The notes: generated by a model not told the origin, from the letters alone. Counted from the stretch's first letter, positions 36,182-46,710 are shown. The stretch: DNA of 64,000 bases from Vibrio sp. YMD68 (GCF_029958905.1 NZ_CP124614.1:1612001-1676000), one strand, 5' to 3'. Program-made: numbers and translations.

Positions 36182-36302
36182 TAGGAATAAGAGAATACGC
36201 TAACGGTTTCTACTGAATGAGATCCAATAGTCTAGATAAGTATGTCACTAAAGTTAAATTCAGTAGCGTTATCTAACAAATGTGCGGTATAAATCGGCAC
36301 TT

Positions 36303-36338
36303 AAACGAGGTATTTAAATTAAATACCTCGTTTTTTTT
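36303..36338 (+). terminator. Strong terminator upstream of pepN
   Basis: A 13-bp perfect stem AAACGAGGTATTT / AAATACCTCGTTT with a 5-nt loop and eight T. It ends the secreted-protein gene and rules out an upstream start for pepN. Confidence 0.92.
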
Positions 36339-36411
36339 CAATAGGGGTTGTAACTCGTGGCGACACATCGTAGAAATAGAGCAGATGTTTTCAGTCATAA
36401 GGACAAAGACA

Positions 36412-39063
36412 ATGGCGCATACTCCTCAAGCCAAATACCGTAAAGATTACCAGTCACCTTCTTTCACGATCAGCGATCTAGACCTTACTTTCGATTTATT
36501 CGACACTCAAACCGTTGTGACCGCAACGTCATCGTTGAAAAAACTGTCAGACAGCACCAGTCTTTATCTAGATGGTGAAGGGTTAACGCTGAAAGAAATC
36601 AAGATAGACGGTAAAACTTGGAACGACTTTGAGCAAAATGACACAGGGTTAACGATTCACTCTATTACTAGCGATTGCGAACTGATGATAGTGACTCAAT
36701 TGAACCCTGAAGAGAATACGGCTCTTGAAGGTCTGTACAAGTCGGGAGGCGCATTTTGCACTCAGTGTGAAGCAGAAGGGTTCCGTCGCATTACCTATTA
36801 TCTAGATAGACCGGACGTTCTCGCGAAATTTACGACCACAGTGATCGCTGATAAAGCACAATATCCGTTCCTATTGAGCAATGGTAACCGTATTGATCAA
36901 GGTGACTGTACTCAAGGTGACGTTCCTCAAGGTAATAGCGATCAAGGTAATAGCGCGAATGGCCGTCACTGGGTTAAATGGCAAGACCCGCATCCTAAAC
37001 CCGCCTATCTCTTTGCTTTGGTGGCCGGAGATTTTGATGTTCTACGCGATAATTACACGACACAATCGGGTCGAAACGTAGAATTAGAAATCTTTGTGGA
37101 TAAGGGGAATCTGAACAGAGCCACTCATGCGATGGTTTCGCTTATTAACTCAATGAAATGGGACGAAGAGCGATTCAACCTTGAGTACGACCTAGACATC
37201 TATATGATTGTTGCCGTCGATTTTTTCAATATGGGTGCAATGGAGAATAAAGGGCTTAACGTCTTTAACTCTAAGTACGTCTTGGCGAACGATCAAACTG
37301 CAACGGACACAGACTATCTTGGCATTGAAGCGGTGATTGGCCATGAGTATTTTCACAACTGGACAGGCAACCGCGTTACTTGTAGAGATTGGTTTCAACT
37401 CAGCTTGAAAGAAGGCTTAACGGTTTTCCGCGATCAAGAATTCTCGTCTGATTTAGGGACTCGCTCCGTTAATCGTATCAATAACGTCCGTATTATCCGT
37501 GGCCCGCAATTTGCGGAAGACGCAAGCCCAATGTCTCATCCTATTCGCCCCGACAAAGTGATTGAAATGAATAACTTTTATACGCTAACCGTGTATGAAA
37601 AAGGCAGTGAAGTTATTCGAATGATGCATACATTACTCGGTGAGAAGGCGTTCCAACAAGGTATGGCTTTGTATTTCGAACGCCATGACGGTACGGCTGC
37701 AACGTGTGAAGACTTTGTGTCAGCGATGGAAGACGCTTCCGGCGTTGACCTCAAACAATTCCGTCTGTGGTATAGCCAGTCGGGAACACCAACACTCAGT
37801 GTGACCAGTCATTTTGACCAACAGGCTAAGACATATGCGTTAACGGTCGAACAAAACACCCCAGCGACAACGGATCAAACAGAGAAACAAGCGCTGCACA
37901 TTCCGTTTGATATTGAACTGTACGATCAAAATGGTGACGTCATACCTTTGCAGTCGAATGGTGCTAGTGTGCCAAACGTACTTAATGTGACAGAAACCAA
38001 GCAAACTTTTGTGTTTGATCATGTAGATTCTCAGCCGATACCATCATTGCTTCGCGAGTTTTCTGCCCCTGTTATTCTTAACTATGAGTACACAGACCAA
38101 GAACTTATTTTCCTGATGAGTCACGCACGTAATGAGTTTGCACGTTGGGATGCCGGGCAGATGTTGTTGGCAAAATACATCAAGAGTAATGTGGTTCACG
38201 TAGAACAAAATCAAAAAGTGGCCATTGATATGCCCGTTATTGATGCATTCCGTGGTGTATTGCTGAGTAAAACGTTAGACCCTGCTTTCATTGCTGAAAT
38301 GCTCGTTTTGCCAAGTCACAACGAAATATCGGGTTGGTATGAGCAAGTCAACGTTGATGCGATTGCTCTTGTGTTGAAGCACATTAAAGCAATTTTGGCT
38401 GACGAGTTAAAAGATGAGTTCAGTGCGATGTATCATGCGATGGCTCAAAAGACTTACACCATTGCTCATAGTGCCATTGGGCAACGCGCGCTTCGTAACA
38501 CATGTTTAAGCTATTTATCCCACACGGATATTGGTGAGCAACTTGTTATCGCTCAGTACCAAGATTCCGATAATATGACCGATACCATTGCCGCCATGAC
38601 TTGTGCCAATAATGCGCAGCTAGCTTGCCGCGAGAGATTGATGTCAGATTACAGTGAGAAATGGAGCCATGACGGCTTAGTGATGGATAAATGGTTTGCA
38701 TTGCAAGGGACCAACCCTTCTTCCAATGCGCTTGAAGTGATCAAGGAAACCATGGAACATGCGGCATTTAGCATTAAGAACCCTAACCGAACACGCAGTT
38801 TAATCGGCGCATTCTTAAATAATAACCCGGTACAGTTCCACGATAAATCTGGATTAGGTTACCAATTTGCAGGAGAGATCATTGCAGAGTTAAACAGCAG
38901 TAATCCACAAGTGGCCTCGCGTCTCATTGATCCACTGCTTAAATTTAAAAAGTACGATCAACAAAGACAAGCTCTGATAAAAGAACAGCTACTTTCTTTA
39001 CAGTCTTTAGACAACTTAGCCAAAGATCTGTATGAAAAAGTCACCAAAGCATTAGACTGCTAA
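36412..39063 (+). CDS. pepN: Aminopeptidase N
   Basis: The 883-residue M1 zinc metallopeptidase removes N-terminal residues from peptides in the cytoplasm. It has the exopeptidase motif GAMEN and the zinc site HEYFHNW with a downstream Glu (LKEGLTVFRDQEF). The start at 36412 (MAHTPQAKYRKDYQ) has AAGGA upstream; the open frame further 5' runs through a terminator. Near residues 163-182 it carries an insertion of four QG(D/N)-type five-residue repeats, where the E. coli enzyme has only a short linker. Function should be retained because the insertion is in an outer loop before the catalytic domain. Confidence 0.96.
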   Translation: MAHTPQAKYRKDYQSPSFTISDLDLTFDLFDTQTVVTATSSLKKLSDSTSLYLDGEGLTLKEIKIDGKTWNDFEQNDTGLTIHSITSDCELMIVTQLNPEENTALEGLYKSGGAFCTQCEAEGFRRITYYLDRPDVLAKFTTTVIADKAQYPFLLSNGNRIDQGDCTQGDVPQGNSDQGNSANGRHWVKWQDPHPKPAYLFALVAGDFDVLRDNYTTQSGRNVELEIFVDKGNLNRATHAMVSLINSMKWDEERFNLEYDLDIYMIVAVDFFNMGAMENKGLNVFNSKYVLANDQTATDTDYLGIEAVIGHEYFHNWTGNRVTCRDWFQLSLKEGLTVFRDQEFSSDLGTRSVNRINNVRIIRGPQFAEDASPMSHPIRPDKVIEMNNFYTLTVYEKGSEVIRMMHTLLGEKAFQQGMALYFERHDGTAATCEDFVSAMEDASGVDLKQFRLWYSQSGTPTLSVTSHFDQQAKTYALTVEQNTPATTDQTEKQALHIPFDIELYDQNGDVIPLQSNGASVPNVLNVTETKQTFVFDHVDSQPIPSLLREFSAPVILNYEYTDQELIFLMSHARNEFARWDAGQMLLAKYIKSNVVHVEQNQKVAIDMPVIDAFRGVLLSKTLDPAFIAEMLVLPSHNEISGWYEQVNVDAIALVLKHIKAILADELKDEFSAMYHAMAQKTYTIAHSAIGQRALRNTCLSYLSHTDIGEQLVIAQYQDSDNMTDTIAAMTCANNAQLACRERLMSDYSEKWSHDGLVMDKWFALQGTNPSSNALEVIKETMEHAAFSIKNPNRTRSLIGAFLNNNPVQFHDKSGLGYQFAGEIIAELNSSNPQVASRLIDPLLKFKKYDQQRQALIKEQLLSLQSLDNLAKDLYEKVTKALDC
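36898..36957 (+). repeat. 15-bp coding repeat inside pepN, four copies
   Basis: Four 15-base units, each starting CAAGGT(GAC/AAT), encode QGDCT-QGDVP-QGNSD-QGNSA. The last two units are nearly identical at DNA level, which points to recent expansion. Confidence 0.85.
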
Positions 39064-39082
39064 TATCTTTAGGCTGATTTTT

Positions 39083-39120
39083 AAGTTGAAGTGGTGGACA
39101 TCGCCACTTCAACTTATTTT
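39083..39120 (+). terminator. Terminator after pepN
   Basis: A 12-bp perfect stem AAGTTGAAGTGG / CCACTTCAACTT with a 9-nt loop, then ATTTT. Confidence 0.82.
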
Positions 39121-39173
39121 AATACCTACTTTAACACCTAAGGTTAACGATTAAGTATTTAGAACCATTACCG

Positions 39174-39392
39174 ATGAAACACTATACCTTTTCCTTAAAC
39201 ATAACATACCAAGCATTTTTGGATCACTATTCCGGTGCGGCTAGTGTCGTACATGTGGTCACTGATACCGGTTTAAGACTTCAATTACCGGCTGTAAAGT
39301 TTCGCGGCTTTCTCAGTCAAATTGGCGTGAAAGGGCGGTTTAGACTAACAACCGACCAAAACAACAAGTTTTTAAAGTTAGAAATGCTATGA
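39174..39392 (+). CDS. DUF2835 family protein
   Basis: A 72-residue protein matching DUF2835: the pattern YQAFLDHYSGAASVVHVVTD, then GLRLQLPAVKFRGFLSQIGVKGRFRL. The family is small, cytoplasmic and restricted to Gammaproteobacteria, with no known function; the sequence suggests a compact beta-barrel. It lies alone between pepN and gdhB. Confidence 0.85.
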   Translation: MKHYTFSLNITYQAFLDHYSGAASVVHVVTDTGLRLQLPAVKFRGFLSQIGVKGRFRLTTDQNNKFLKLEML

Positions 39393-39580
39393 ACAACTGA
39401 TTTGTTAGCGGTTTAAACAGAACGCCTATCACATTATCAAACATTCCTGCTGCTACACGAACAAATCCATTAACTATTTGCTAATAAAACTTTTACAATA
39501 AAATCATGCATTACCTGCTTTAAGCACTATGCTTACAGCATTCCCTATAAAAATGACAATTCTAATTGTGGAGCGTGATT

Positions 39581-42500
39581 ATGACCGTGCGTGATACTTT
39601 AATGCCGGTTCTTCTTGAAAAGGTATATAAGCTAATTCAAGACAAACTAGAGCTTGCCCATCAACCCTTAGTGACTCAACTTGCCCAGCATCTTTTTAGC
39701 AATATTGCTCAAGAAGATCTGGTCGAAAGGAACGAATCCGATTTGTACGGTGCTGTCGTGAGTTTATGGCACCACATTAATGAAAAGAAACCAGAAGATA
39801 TCTCGGTTCGTGTGTTTAATCCATCTGTCAGTCGCCAAGGTTGGCAATCGACACATACCATTGTCGAAATGGTGGTTCCAGATAGCCCATTCTTAGTGGA
39901 TTCTGTAAAAATGGCATTAAGCCGTTTGGATCTCTCTTCCCACTTTATGCTCCATGGGCCGACCCAAATAGAACGTGATAAGAAAGGGAAAACGATAGGA
40001 ATTAATAGCGGCGATGGTGTGTTCCAATCCCTGTTCCATATCGAGGTAGATAGACTGAGCAGTAAGCAAACCATGACGTCGCTTAAAAATGAGTTATTGA
40101 CCATAGTGACGGACGCCGGACATGTTGTTCGAGATTGGTTGTTGATGGTTGAAAAGCTTGAAGAAGTGACCAATCAAGTGATCAGCCAAAAAGAGAGCAT
40201 CGCATTAAAGGATGATCGTTATGAAGATACGGTTAAATTCCTGCGCTGGTTAGGGGATCATAACTTTACTTTCATGGGTTATAAAGAATATGACCTGGTT
40301 AACGTTGATGGCGATAAAGTCCTGACGCCAACCAAAGATATTGGGTTAGGTCTTTTTTCTGAGGCGAAGCGTGTTCGAGCCGTAAAACTGTCTGACTTTA
40401 CTGACTCAGCCAGACTAGAAGCGATGAAAGCGTTCTTACTCATTGTGACGAAAGGCAATGCCCAGTCTCGTATTCACCGACCGGCCTATACTGATTACAT
40501 CGGCATTAAAAAATTCGACAAGAATGGCAAAGTGATTGGTGAGCATCGATTCACGGGTCTATATACTTCTGCCGTTTACAATCAAAGCGTCGAAAGCATT
40601 CCTTTAATCCGAGAAAAAGTAGAGCGCATCCTAGATGCGAGTGGTTACCGTGACGGTTCATACTCTTACAAAGCGCTGCACAATATATTAGAAAACTATC
40701 CCCGTGATGAGCTGCTGCAAGCCAAAGAAAATGAATTACTTGAAGTTGGAATGGGCGTTGTACAAATGCAAGATAGAGATATGTTGCGTCTATTTGTCCG
40801 TAAAGACCCATTTGGCCGTTTCTTTAGCTGCATGGTTTATGTCACCAAAGAACGATATAACACCGAACTGAGACGTCAGACACAACGTATTCTTAAACAG
40901 TACTTTGGCTGTGAGCAAGAAGTCGAGTTCACGACTTACTTCTCAGAAAGCCCGTTGGCAAGAACCCATTACATTGTACGTGTAGATAATAATAATATGG
41001 ATGTAGATGTTAAAACGATAGAACATAACTTGATGGAAGCTTCATCAACGTGGGACGATAGACTCTCTGATGCGATCGTCGCCAACTTTGGCGAAAGCAA
41101 TGGACTTCCTTTGTCGAAAGAGTATATGCGCGCATTCCCGCGTTCGTATAAAGAAGACATGATGCCAGGATCCGCCGTTGCGGATATTGAAAGGCTTGAA
41201 GCACTGAGCGATGACAACAAACTCGGTATGCTGTTTTATCGCCCACAAGAAGAGTCAGCAGATTCCAAAGCCGTTCGGTTGAAACTCTACCATAGAGATG
41301 AACCCATTCATCTTTCTGATGTGATGCCTATGCTGGAAAATCTAGGGTTGCGTGTCATTGGTGAATCGCCTTATGAAGTTCGAAAGGTCAATGGTCAAAA
41401 TTATTGGATCCTAGATTTCTCAATGCTTCATAAGAGTGACAAATCGGTTGATCTTCGTGAAGCCAGTGAGCGTTTCCAACAAGCGTTTGCCGAAATTTGG
41501 GCAGGTGAACTGGAAAGTGATGGATTTAATAGACTGGTATTGGGTGCGTCATTATCGGGTAGAGAAATTTCTATTTTAAGAGCCTATGCCCGTTACATGC
41601 GTCAGGTTGGGTTCCCATTCAGTCAACAATATATCGAAGAAACGCTCAGTCATTATCCTCAAATCGCGAAAGGTCTTGTTGATCTCTTCAAGAAGCGTTT
41701 TGATCCAAAATCTAAGGGAAGCCAAAAAGGGCAAAATGATCTTGTTACTAAGTTAACGGCGCAATTGGATCATGTCGATAGCCTAGATGATGATCGAATT
41801 ATTCGCCGTTACATGGAAATGATCACAGCAACACTAAGAACCAACTACTACCAGTTGGATGAAAATAAACAGGTTAAGCCTTGGCTGTCTCTGAAAATGA
41901 AACCCAGTGACATCCCTGAAATTCCTCAACCGGTACCTGCATTTGAAATCTTTGTTTATGCGCCAGATATTGAAGGTGTTCATTTACGTGGTGGAAAGGT
42001 TGCTCGGGGCGGCTTACGTTGGTCTGACAGACAAGAAGATTTCCGTACCGAAATTCTTGGTTTAGTTAAAGCGCAACAAGTGAAAAATACCGTTATTGTT
42101 CCTGTCGGAGCAAAAGGGGGATTTGTTTGTAAACGCCAGCACAATTTCACTGAACGCGATGAGATTTTTGCAGAAGGCCAACGCTGTTACAAACGTTTCA
42201 TTCGTGCATTACTCGATGTATCAGACAATGTTATCGATGGTGAGGTGATTCCGCCTAAAAATGTCGTTCGCCATGATGAAGATGATCCGTATTTAGTCGT
42301 TGCCGCAGATAAAGGAACAGCAACGTTCTCGGATCTGGCAAACTCCGTATCGGAAGAATATAACTTCTGGCTAGGTGATGCGTTTGCGTCGGGTGGCTCG
42401 AATGGTTATGACCATAAAGCGATGGGCATCACGGCGAAAGGCGGTTGGGAATCGGTTAAGCGCCATTTCAGAGAGATGGGGATTAACTGTCAAACCACGG

Positions 42501-44422
42501 ACTTTACAGCCATCGGTGTGGGGGATATGGCAGGAGATGTATTTGGCAACGGTATGCTGCTATCTCAGCACATACGCCTAAAAGCCGCCTTTAACCATAT
42601 GCACATTTTTATCGATCCTAATCCAGATTCAGCGAGTTCTTGGAAAGAGCGTGATCGTCTCTTCAAATTGCCACGTTCAGGTTGGGACGACTATAACGAA
42701 AAGTTAATTTCTAAAGGTGGAGGCATCTTCTCACGTCGTGCAAAATCCATTGAGCTAACGCCAGAAATTCAAAAAATGCTAGGGACCAAAAAGGCGTCTA
42801 TGGCGCCCAATGATTTGATCAAAAAGATCTTATCGATGGAAGTGGATCTACTTTGGAATGGTGGTATTGGTACTTATGTGAAAGCATCGACCGAGACTCA
42901 TACTGATGTTGGGGATCGTGCTAACGACACGTTGCGTATCGATGGTAGAGACCTCAAAGCGAAAGTGGTGGGAGAAGGCGGCAACCTTGGTATGACTCAG
43001 TTAGGGCGGATTGAATTCGCGCTAGCGGGCGGACGTGTGAATACCGATTTTGTTGATAATGTTGGTGGCGTTGATTGCTCAGATAACGAAGTTAATATTA
43101 AGATCTTCCTCAACGGTTTGGTGACTCATGGTGATCTTACCGTGAAGCAAAGAAACAAGATCTTAGAATCAATGGAAGACGAAGTAGGTGACATTGTTCT
43201 TGATGACGCGTATTGCCAAGCGGAATCAATCTCCATTACTGAACAGCAAGGCGTGTCTTTAGTTAAAGAGCAAATACGCTTTATTCATGCGATGGAAAAA
43301 TCGGGGCACCTGGATAGAGCACTGGAATACATTCCAGATGATGAAACTCTGCTGGAAAGAGAAAAGAAAGGAATGGCGTTAACACGTCCTGAATTATCGG
43401 TTCTCATTGCCTACGGAAAAATGACACTTAAAGAAGAGTTAGTTCATGAGGACATCGCAAAAGATGAGTTTCATGCGCAGAACCTAGTGTCTTATTTTCC
43501 AGACGAGTTACGCCGTAACTATTCTGAACATATGGATAGCCATCCACTTCGAGCTGAAATCATTGCGACCGTTCTTGCAAACCAAATGGTGAACGAGATG
43601 GGTTGTAATTTCGTGACTCGTTTGCAAGAAGAAACGGGCTCTAGTACGGTCGATATTGCTAATGCTTATGCGGCAGCAAGAGAGATCTATGGGTTAGGGG
43701 ATGTTCTGCAGCAAACTCGTGCGCTGGATAATCAAGCTGAAGCCTCCGCTCAATATGATGTCATCTATTATGTGCGCCGCACATTACGAAGACTATCTCG
43801 CTGGATCTTAAGAAACCGCCCAGGTAAAAATTCAGTGAAAGATATGATCGCGCTTTACCAAGATGATGTTCATGCCATTACGAATCAACTTGATTCCATG
43901 TTGGTGAGTGAGGAAGTGCAAGAACATGAACAGATGGCGAAAGAGTGGATAGATAAAGGTATTTCGAGCGAACTAGCAAGTTACGTTTCAAGATTATCAA
44001 GTCTTTACTCAGCACTGGATATATCCACAGTGGCTCGAGAAAAGAGAAAAACAGTCGAACAAACGGCCAAGTTATACTACAACCTTGGCGATCGTTTATC
44101 TCTTCACTGGTTCTTGAAACAGATTAATGGTCAAGCTGTTGATAATAACTGGCAAGCTCTTGCTCGTGCAGCATTTAGAGAAGACTTAGATTGGCAACAA
44201 CGACAGTTAACGGGTCAGGTACTCAGTTGCAGTTGTGATCCCGACAAATTGGACGTCATTAAAGCTTTAGACGACTGGATTGTGAGTAATGAGGTCTCAT
44301 TGCATCGATGGGAAAACATACTGAATGAGTTTAAAGTCGGCTCTGTTCATGAATTTGCTAAATTTTCAGTCGCTTTGAGAGAATTAATGCTATTAAATTT
44401 GAATTGTGCAGCAAATGAGTAA
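39581..44422 (+). CDS. gdhB: NAD-specific glutamate dehydrogenase, large (GDH-180) type
   Basis: The roughly 1613-residue enzyme oxidatively deaminates glutamate to 2-oxoglutarate and ammonia, a catabolic role. Long N-terminal regulatory (ACT-like) regions precede the catalytic core, which has RGGLRWSDR, the substrate Lys in VPVGAKGGFV, and VGEGGNLGMTQLGRIEFA in the NAD-binding fold. A long C-terminal helical region follows. The ATG at 39581 with GGAG seven bases upstream is the better start than a TTG at 39566. Its length matches the family. A terminator follows directly. Confidence 0.96.
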   Translation: MTVRDTLMPVLLEKVYKLIQDKLELAHQPLVTQLAQHLFSNIAQEDLVERNESDLYGAVVSLWHHINEKKPEDISVRVFNPSVSRQGWQSTHTIVEMVVPDSPFLVDSVKMALSRLDLSSHFMLHGPTQIERDKKGKTIGINSGDGVFQSLFHIEVDRLSSKQTMTSLKNELLTIVTDAGHVVRDWLLMVEKLEEVTNQVISQKESIALKDDRYEDTVKFLRWLGDHNFTFMGYKEYDLVNVDGDKVLTPTKDIGLGLFSEAKRVRAVKLSDFTDSARLEAMKAFLLIVTKGNAQSRIHRPAYTDYIGIKKFDKNGKVIGEHRFTGLYTSAVYNQSVESIPLIREKVERILDASGYRDGSYSYKALHNILENYPRDELLQAKENELLEVGMGVVQMQDRDMLRLFVRKDPFGRFFSCMVYVTKERYNTELRRQTQRILKQYFGCEQEVEFTTYFSESPLARTHYIVRVDNNNMDVDVKTIEHNLMEASSTWDDRLSDAIVANFGESNGLPLSKEYMRAFPRSYKEDMMPGSAVADIERLEALSDDNKLGMLFYRPQEESADSKAVRLKLYHRDEPIHLSDVMPMLENLGLRVIGESPYEVRKVNGQNYWILDFSMLHKSDKSVDLREASERFQQAFAEIWAGELESDGFNRLVLGASLSGREISILRAYARYMRQVGFPFSQQYIEETLSHYPQIAKGLVDLFKKRFDPKSKGSQKGQNDLVTKLTAQLDHVDSLDDDRIIRRYMEMITATLRTNYYQLDENKQVKPWLSLKMKPSDIPEIPQPVPAFEIFVYAPDIEGVHLRGGKVARGGLRWSDRQEDFRTEILGLVKAQQVKNTVIVPVGAKGGFVCKRQHNFTERDEIFAEGQRCYKRFIRALLDVSDNVIDGEVIPPKNVVRHDEDDPYLVVAADKGTATFSDLANSVSEEYNFWLGDAFASGGSNGYDHKAMGITAKGGWESVKRHFREMGINCQTTDFTAIGVGDMAGDVFGNGMLLSQHIRLKAAFNHMHIFIDPNPDSASSWKERDRLFKLPRSGWDDYNEKLISKGGGIFSRRAKSIELTPEIQKMLGTKKASMAPNDLIKKILSMEVDLLWNGGIGTYVKASTETHTDVGDRANDTLRIDGRDLKAKVVGEGGNLGMTQLGRIEFALAGGRVNTDFVDNVGGVDCSDNEVNIKIFLNGLVTHGDLTVKQRNKILESMEDEVGDIVLDDAYCQAESISITEQQGVSLVKEQIRFIHAMEKSGHLDRALEYIPDDETLLEREKKGMALTRPELSVLIAYGKMTLKEELVHEDIAKDEFHAQNLVSYFPDELRRNYSEHMDSHPLRAEIIATVLANQMVNEMGCNFVTRLQEETGSSTVDIANAYAAAREIYGLGDVLQQTRALDNQAEASAQYDVIYYVRRTLRRLSRWILRNRPGKNSVKDMIALYQDDVHAITNQLDSMLVSEEVQEHEQMAKEWIDKGISSELASYVSRLSSLYSALDISTVAREKRKTVEQTAKLYYNLGDRLSLHWFLKQINGQAVDNNWQALARAAFREDLDWQQRQLTGQVLSCSCDPDKLDVIKALDDWIVSNEVSLHRWENILNEFKVGSVHEFAKFSVALRELMLLNLNCAANE

Positions 44423-44430
44423 ATAATAAC

Positions 44431-44454
44431 GCCCCGTTCATACGGGGCTTTTTA
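44431..44454 (+). terminator. Terminator after gdhB
   Basis: GCCCCGT / ACGGGGC stem with a TCAT loop and a T run. Only about 20 bases separate it from the pyrD start codon. Confidence 0.88.
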
Positions 44455-44470
44455 TTCTTTCGGAGGCACA

Positions 44471-45481
44471 ATGCTCTACCGTCTAGCCAGAACTGGCTTT
44501 TTCCAACTTGATGCCGAAAAGGCACATGATCTTGCAATTCAAAATTTCAAACGTTTCACGGGAACACCGTTCGATCTTTTCTACCGTCAGCAATTACCTG
44601 CGCGACCTGTTGAATGTATGGGGCTGACTTTTAGAAACCCTGTCGGTTTAGCCGCCGGGCTTGATAAAAATGGTGAATGTATCGAAGCTTTCGATGCGAT
44701 GGGTTTTGGATTCGTTGAAGTAGGTACTGTTACTCCTCGTCCACAATCTGGCAACGATAAGCCTCGACTGTTCCGCTTAGTTGAAGCCGAAGGCATTATT
44801 AATCGCATGGGCTTTAACAACCTTGGTGTTGATAACCTCATTGAAAATGTTAAGAAAGCCAATTACAGCTGTGTATTGGGTATTAACATTGGTAAAAACA
44901 AAGATACACCGATTGAAAAGGGCGCTGAAGATTACCTCATTTGTATGGAAAAGGTCTACCAATACGCAGGCTATATTGCGGTGAACATTTCTTCTCCAAA
45001 CACACCGGGACTGCGCAGCCTTCAATATGGTGATGCCCTAGATGAACTGCTCACGGAACTTAAAGTAAAACAAGGTGAGCTTGAAGCGAAACACAACAAA
45101 TATGTGCCGTTAGCATTAAAGATCGCACCGGATCTTAGTGATCATGAGATTGCACAAATTTGCCAATCATTGATCAAAAATAAGATCGATGGTGTGATCG
45201 CAACGAACACAACATTAGATCGTTCTATTGTTGAAGGAATGAAGTTTGCCAATGAAGCAGGCGGTTTAAGCGGTCGTCCTGTTCAAGCACGCAGCACGGA
45301 AGTGGTTCGTCGACTTTACGAGGAACTGGGCGACAAATTACCAATCATTGGTGTTGGTGGCGTTGATTCTTATGTATCAGCGAAAGAAAAACTGATGGCA
45401 GGCGCTCAGCTTGTTCAAGTTTATTCTGGCTTTATTTATCATGGGCCTAAATTGGTTCAGAATATTGTTAAGAATCTATAA
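44471..45481 (+). CDS. pyrD: Dihydroorotate dehydrogenase (quinone), class 2
   Basis: The 336-residue membrane-associated flavoenzyme oxidises dihydroorotate to orotate with quinone, the fourth step of pyrimidine synthesis. The N-terminal helix ([20 protein letters not shown]) binds the membrane and quinone. The catalytic Ser region [11 protein letters not shown] and FMN-binding IIGVGGVDS are present. The ribosome-binding site GGAGG is strong. The start lies immediately after the gdhB terminator, which leaves little space for a separate promoter. Confidence 0.97.
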   Translation: MLYRLARTGFFQLDAEKAHDLAIQNFKRFTGTPFDLFYRQQLPARPVECMGLTFRNPVGLAAGLDKNGECIEAFDAMGFGFVEVGTVTPRPQSGNDKPRLFRLVEAEGIINRMGFNNLGVDNLIENVKKANYSCVLGINIGKNKDTPIEKGAEDYLICMEKVYQYAGYIAVNISSPNTPGLRSLQYGDALDELLTELKVKQGELEAKHNKYVPLALKIAPDLSDHEIAQICQSLIKNKIDGVIATNTTLDRSIVEGMKFANEAGGLSGRPVQARSTEVVRRLYEELGDKLPIIGVGGVDSYVSAKEKLMAGAQLVQVYSGFIYHGPKLVQNIVKNL

Positions 45482-45523
45482 CAGAAAACTGAGCTAGAAT
45501 CGCACAACCATGTCTAACACTTT

Positions 45524-45536
45524 GTGACACTGTCAT
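45524..45536. promoter_or_regulatory. matS-like site, one mismatch
   Basis: GTGACACTGTCAT matches the matS consensus GTGACRNYGTCAC at 12 of 13 positions (last base differs). It lies between pyrD and its terminator. Confidence 0.5.
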
Positions 45537-45567
45537 GCTTTAAGTGAGTGTTCTTTGAAAGCGATCG

Positions 45568-45603
45568 AAGAGGGAATGAGAAATCATTTCCTCTTTTTTT
45601 TTA
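45568..45603 (+). terminator. Terminator after pyrD
   Basis: AAGAGGGAATG / CATTTCCTCTT stem (one G-T pair) with a long T run. Confidence 0.88.
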
Positions 45604-45697
45604 CATTGGCACTCGTAGAATTACCTTATTCAGCAGCAAAAGGTAAGTAAGCATTCTACCTAATGGCTTGATAATTCAAAAATTTGAGAGTGATACA

Positions 45698-46240
45698 ATG
45701 CTTAAACCCAGCGACAAATGGACTTGGTACTACGATGATAAGGAAAGCACACTGATGCTGGACCTTGGTGATGATATCGTATTCAAAACCAATCTACCTA
45801 GAAAATTATTAGTCGACTGCGCCGTTGGAATCAATGAATTCTCCGTTGACGATGCTTCAGCATTTCAAACGTTCAAAGAGCAAATCTCTTTACTCCCATT
45901 AAGTGAACCGCGCCAGGCTGAACTCGCACTGTATTGCGTGGCCGCAAAGCGTTTCCATAAGCCTGTACAGCCTAAAAGTTGGTTCTTTGATAGTCAGCGT
46001 GGTGAATGCTTTCCAAAAGAAGGCGACCTAGTGCGCTTAACCAATCAATTCAGTGACCGCTGCTTTATTACGTTGGAAGTAGGAGAGTCTGCCAGTTTGG
46101 TTGCGTTAATTGATATTGAACCTTTTGAGCTTTCTTCGACTAAACAACTGGTATTTGGTCAGGCGATTAAGGTCATGCACGATAGAATGTTACTGGCTAA
46201 CGACCTGTTCCAAAACCAGCCCATTGCGCTCGTTAGCTAA
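45698..46240 (+). CDS. zapC: Cell division protein ZapC
   Basis: The 180-residue ZapC (YcbW) binds FtsZ and promotes bundling of protofilaments at the division ring. It starts MLKPSDKWTWYYDD and contains LMLDLGDDIVFKTNLPRKLL and the conserved FTLE-like strand FITLEVGE. I chose the ATG at 45698, matching the known N-terminus, over one at 45668. The pyrD-zapC-rlmL order matches E. coli. Confidence 0.94.
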   Translation: MLKPSDKWTWYYDDKESTLMLDLGDDIVFKTNLPRKLLVDCAVGINEFSVDDASAFQTFKEQISLLPLSEPRQAELALYCVAAKRFHKPVQPKSWFFDSQRGECFPKEGDLVRLTNQFSDRCFITLEVGESASLVALIDIEPFELSSTKQLVFGQAIKVMHDRMLLANDLFQNQPIALVS

Positions 46241-46266
46241 ACCTGTTTTAGTTCCTTTACGTTTTT

Positions 46267-46290
46267 ATCGGCCTATGGCCGATTTTTTTT
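46267..46290 (+). terminator. Terminator after zapC
   Basis: ATCGGCC / GGCCGAT stem with a TAT loop and eight T. Confidence 0.9.
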
Positions 46291-46710
46291 GCTCTAAATC
46301 TATGGGTCGCCTTTATTGTCCGCTGTACTGTGCCTCAAATAACGTGAAATCCCTCCACTAATCTAAATTAATTTGCTTCTATCTCGTTGTCCAAATAGGG
46401 CAAAAACACGCGAAAACCAACCAATAATTCCCGTTTTACCTCATTATGTAATAAAGTTTCACCACAAAATGTAGTCTGGTATATACCAAAATCAATGCGA
46501 ATAAGTATTCACTTCGGCGTTAGGCCTTTCATTGTGTTGATTTAAGGGGCAAGTAGATTGGCGAAGAGATGAAATGCAATAACCGCTTAACTTTGGCGAA
46601 CAAGTGAGCACTTAAATGGGTGAAGAGTAAGAAAAATAACCGATCAACTTACTTAATAAATAGATAGTCAGGTATAATAGCGGGTCATTTTTTATTACTT
46701 AAAGAGCACT
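46291..46710 (+). promoter_or_regulatory. Intergenic region with candidate rlmL promoter
   Basis: No gene is seen in these 420 bases. A perfect -10 box TATAAT at 46673-46678 lies about 32 bases before the rlmL start, with a poor -35 box. A GTTAGGC sequence near 46522 resembles one half of an integron attC core, but no partner site is found. Confidence 0.4.

Noticed and set aside
36280..36411. 44-residue N-terminal extension of PepN
   Set aside because: It reads through a strong terminator and does not match PepN; the ATG at 36412 has a proper ribosome-binding site.
46510..46530. GTTAGGC as a possible integron attC half-site
   Set aside because: No matching RYYYAAC partner or cassette structure is present nearby.
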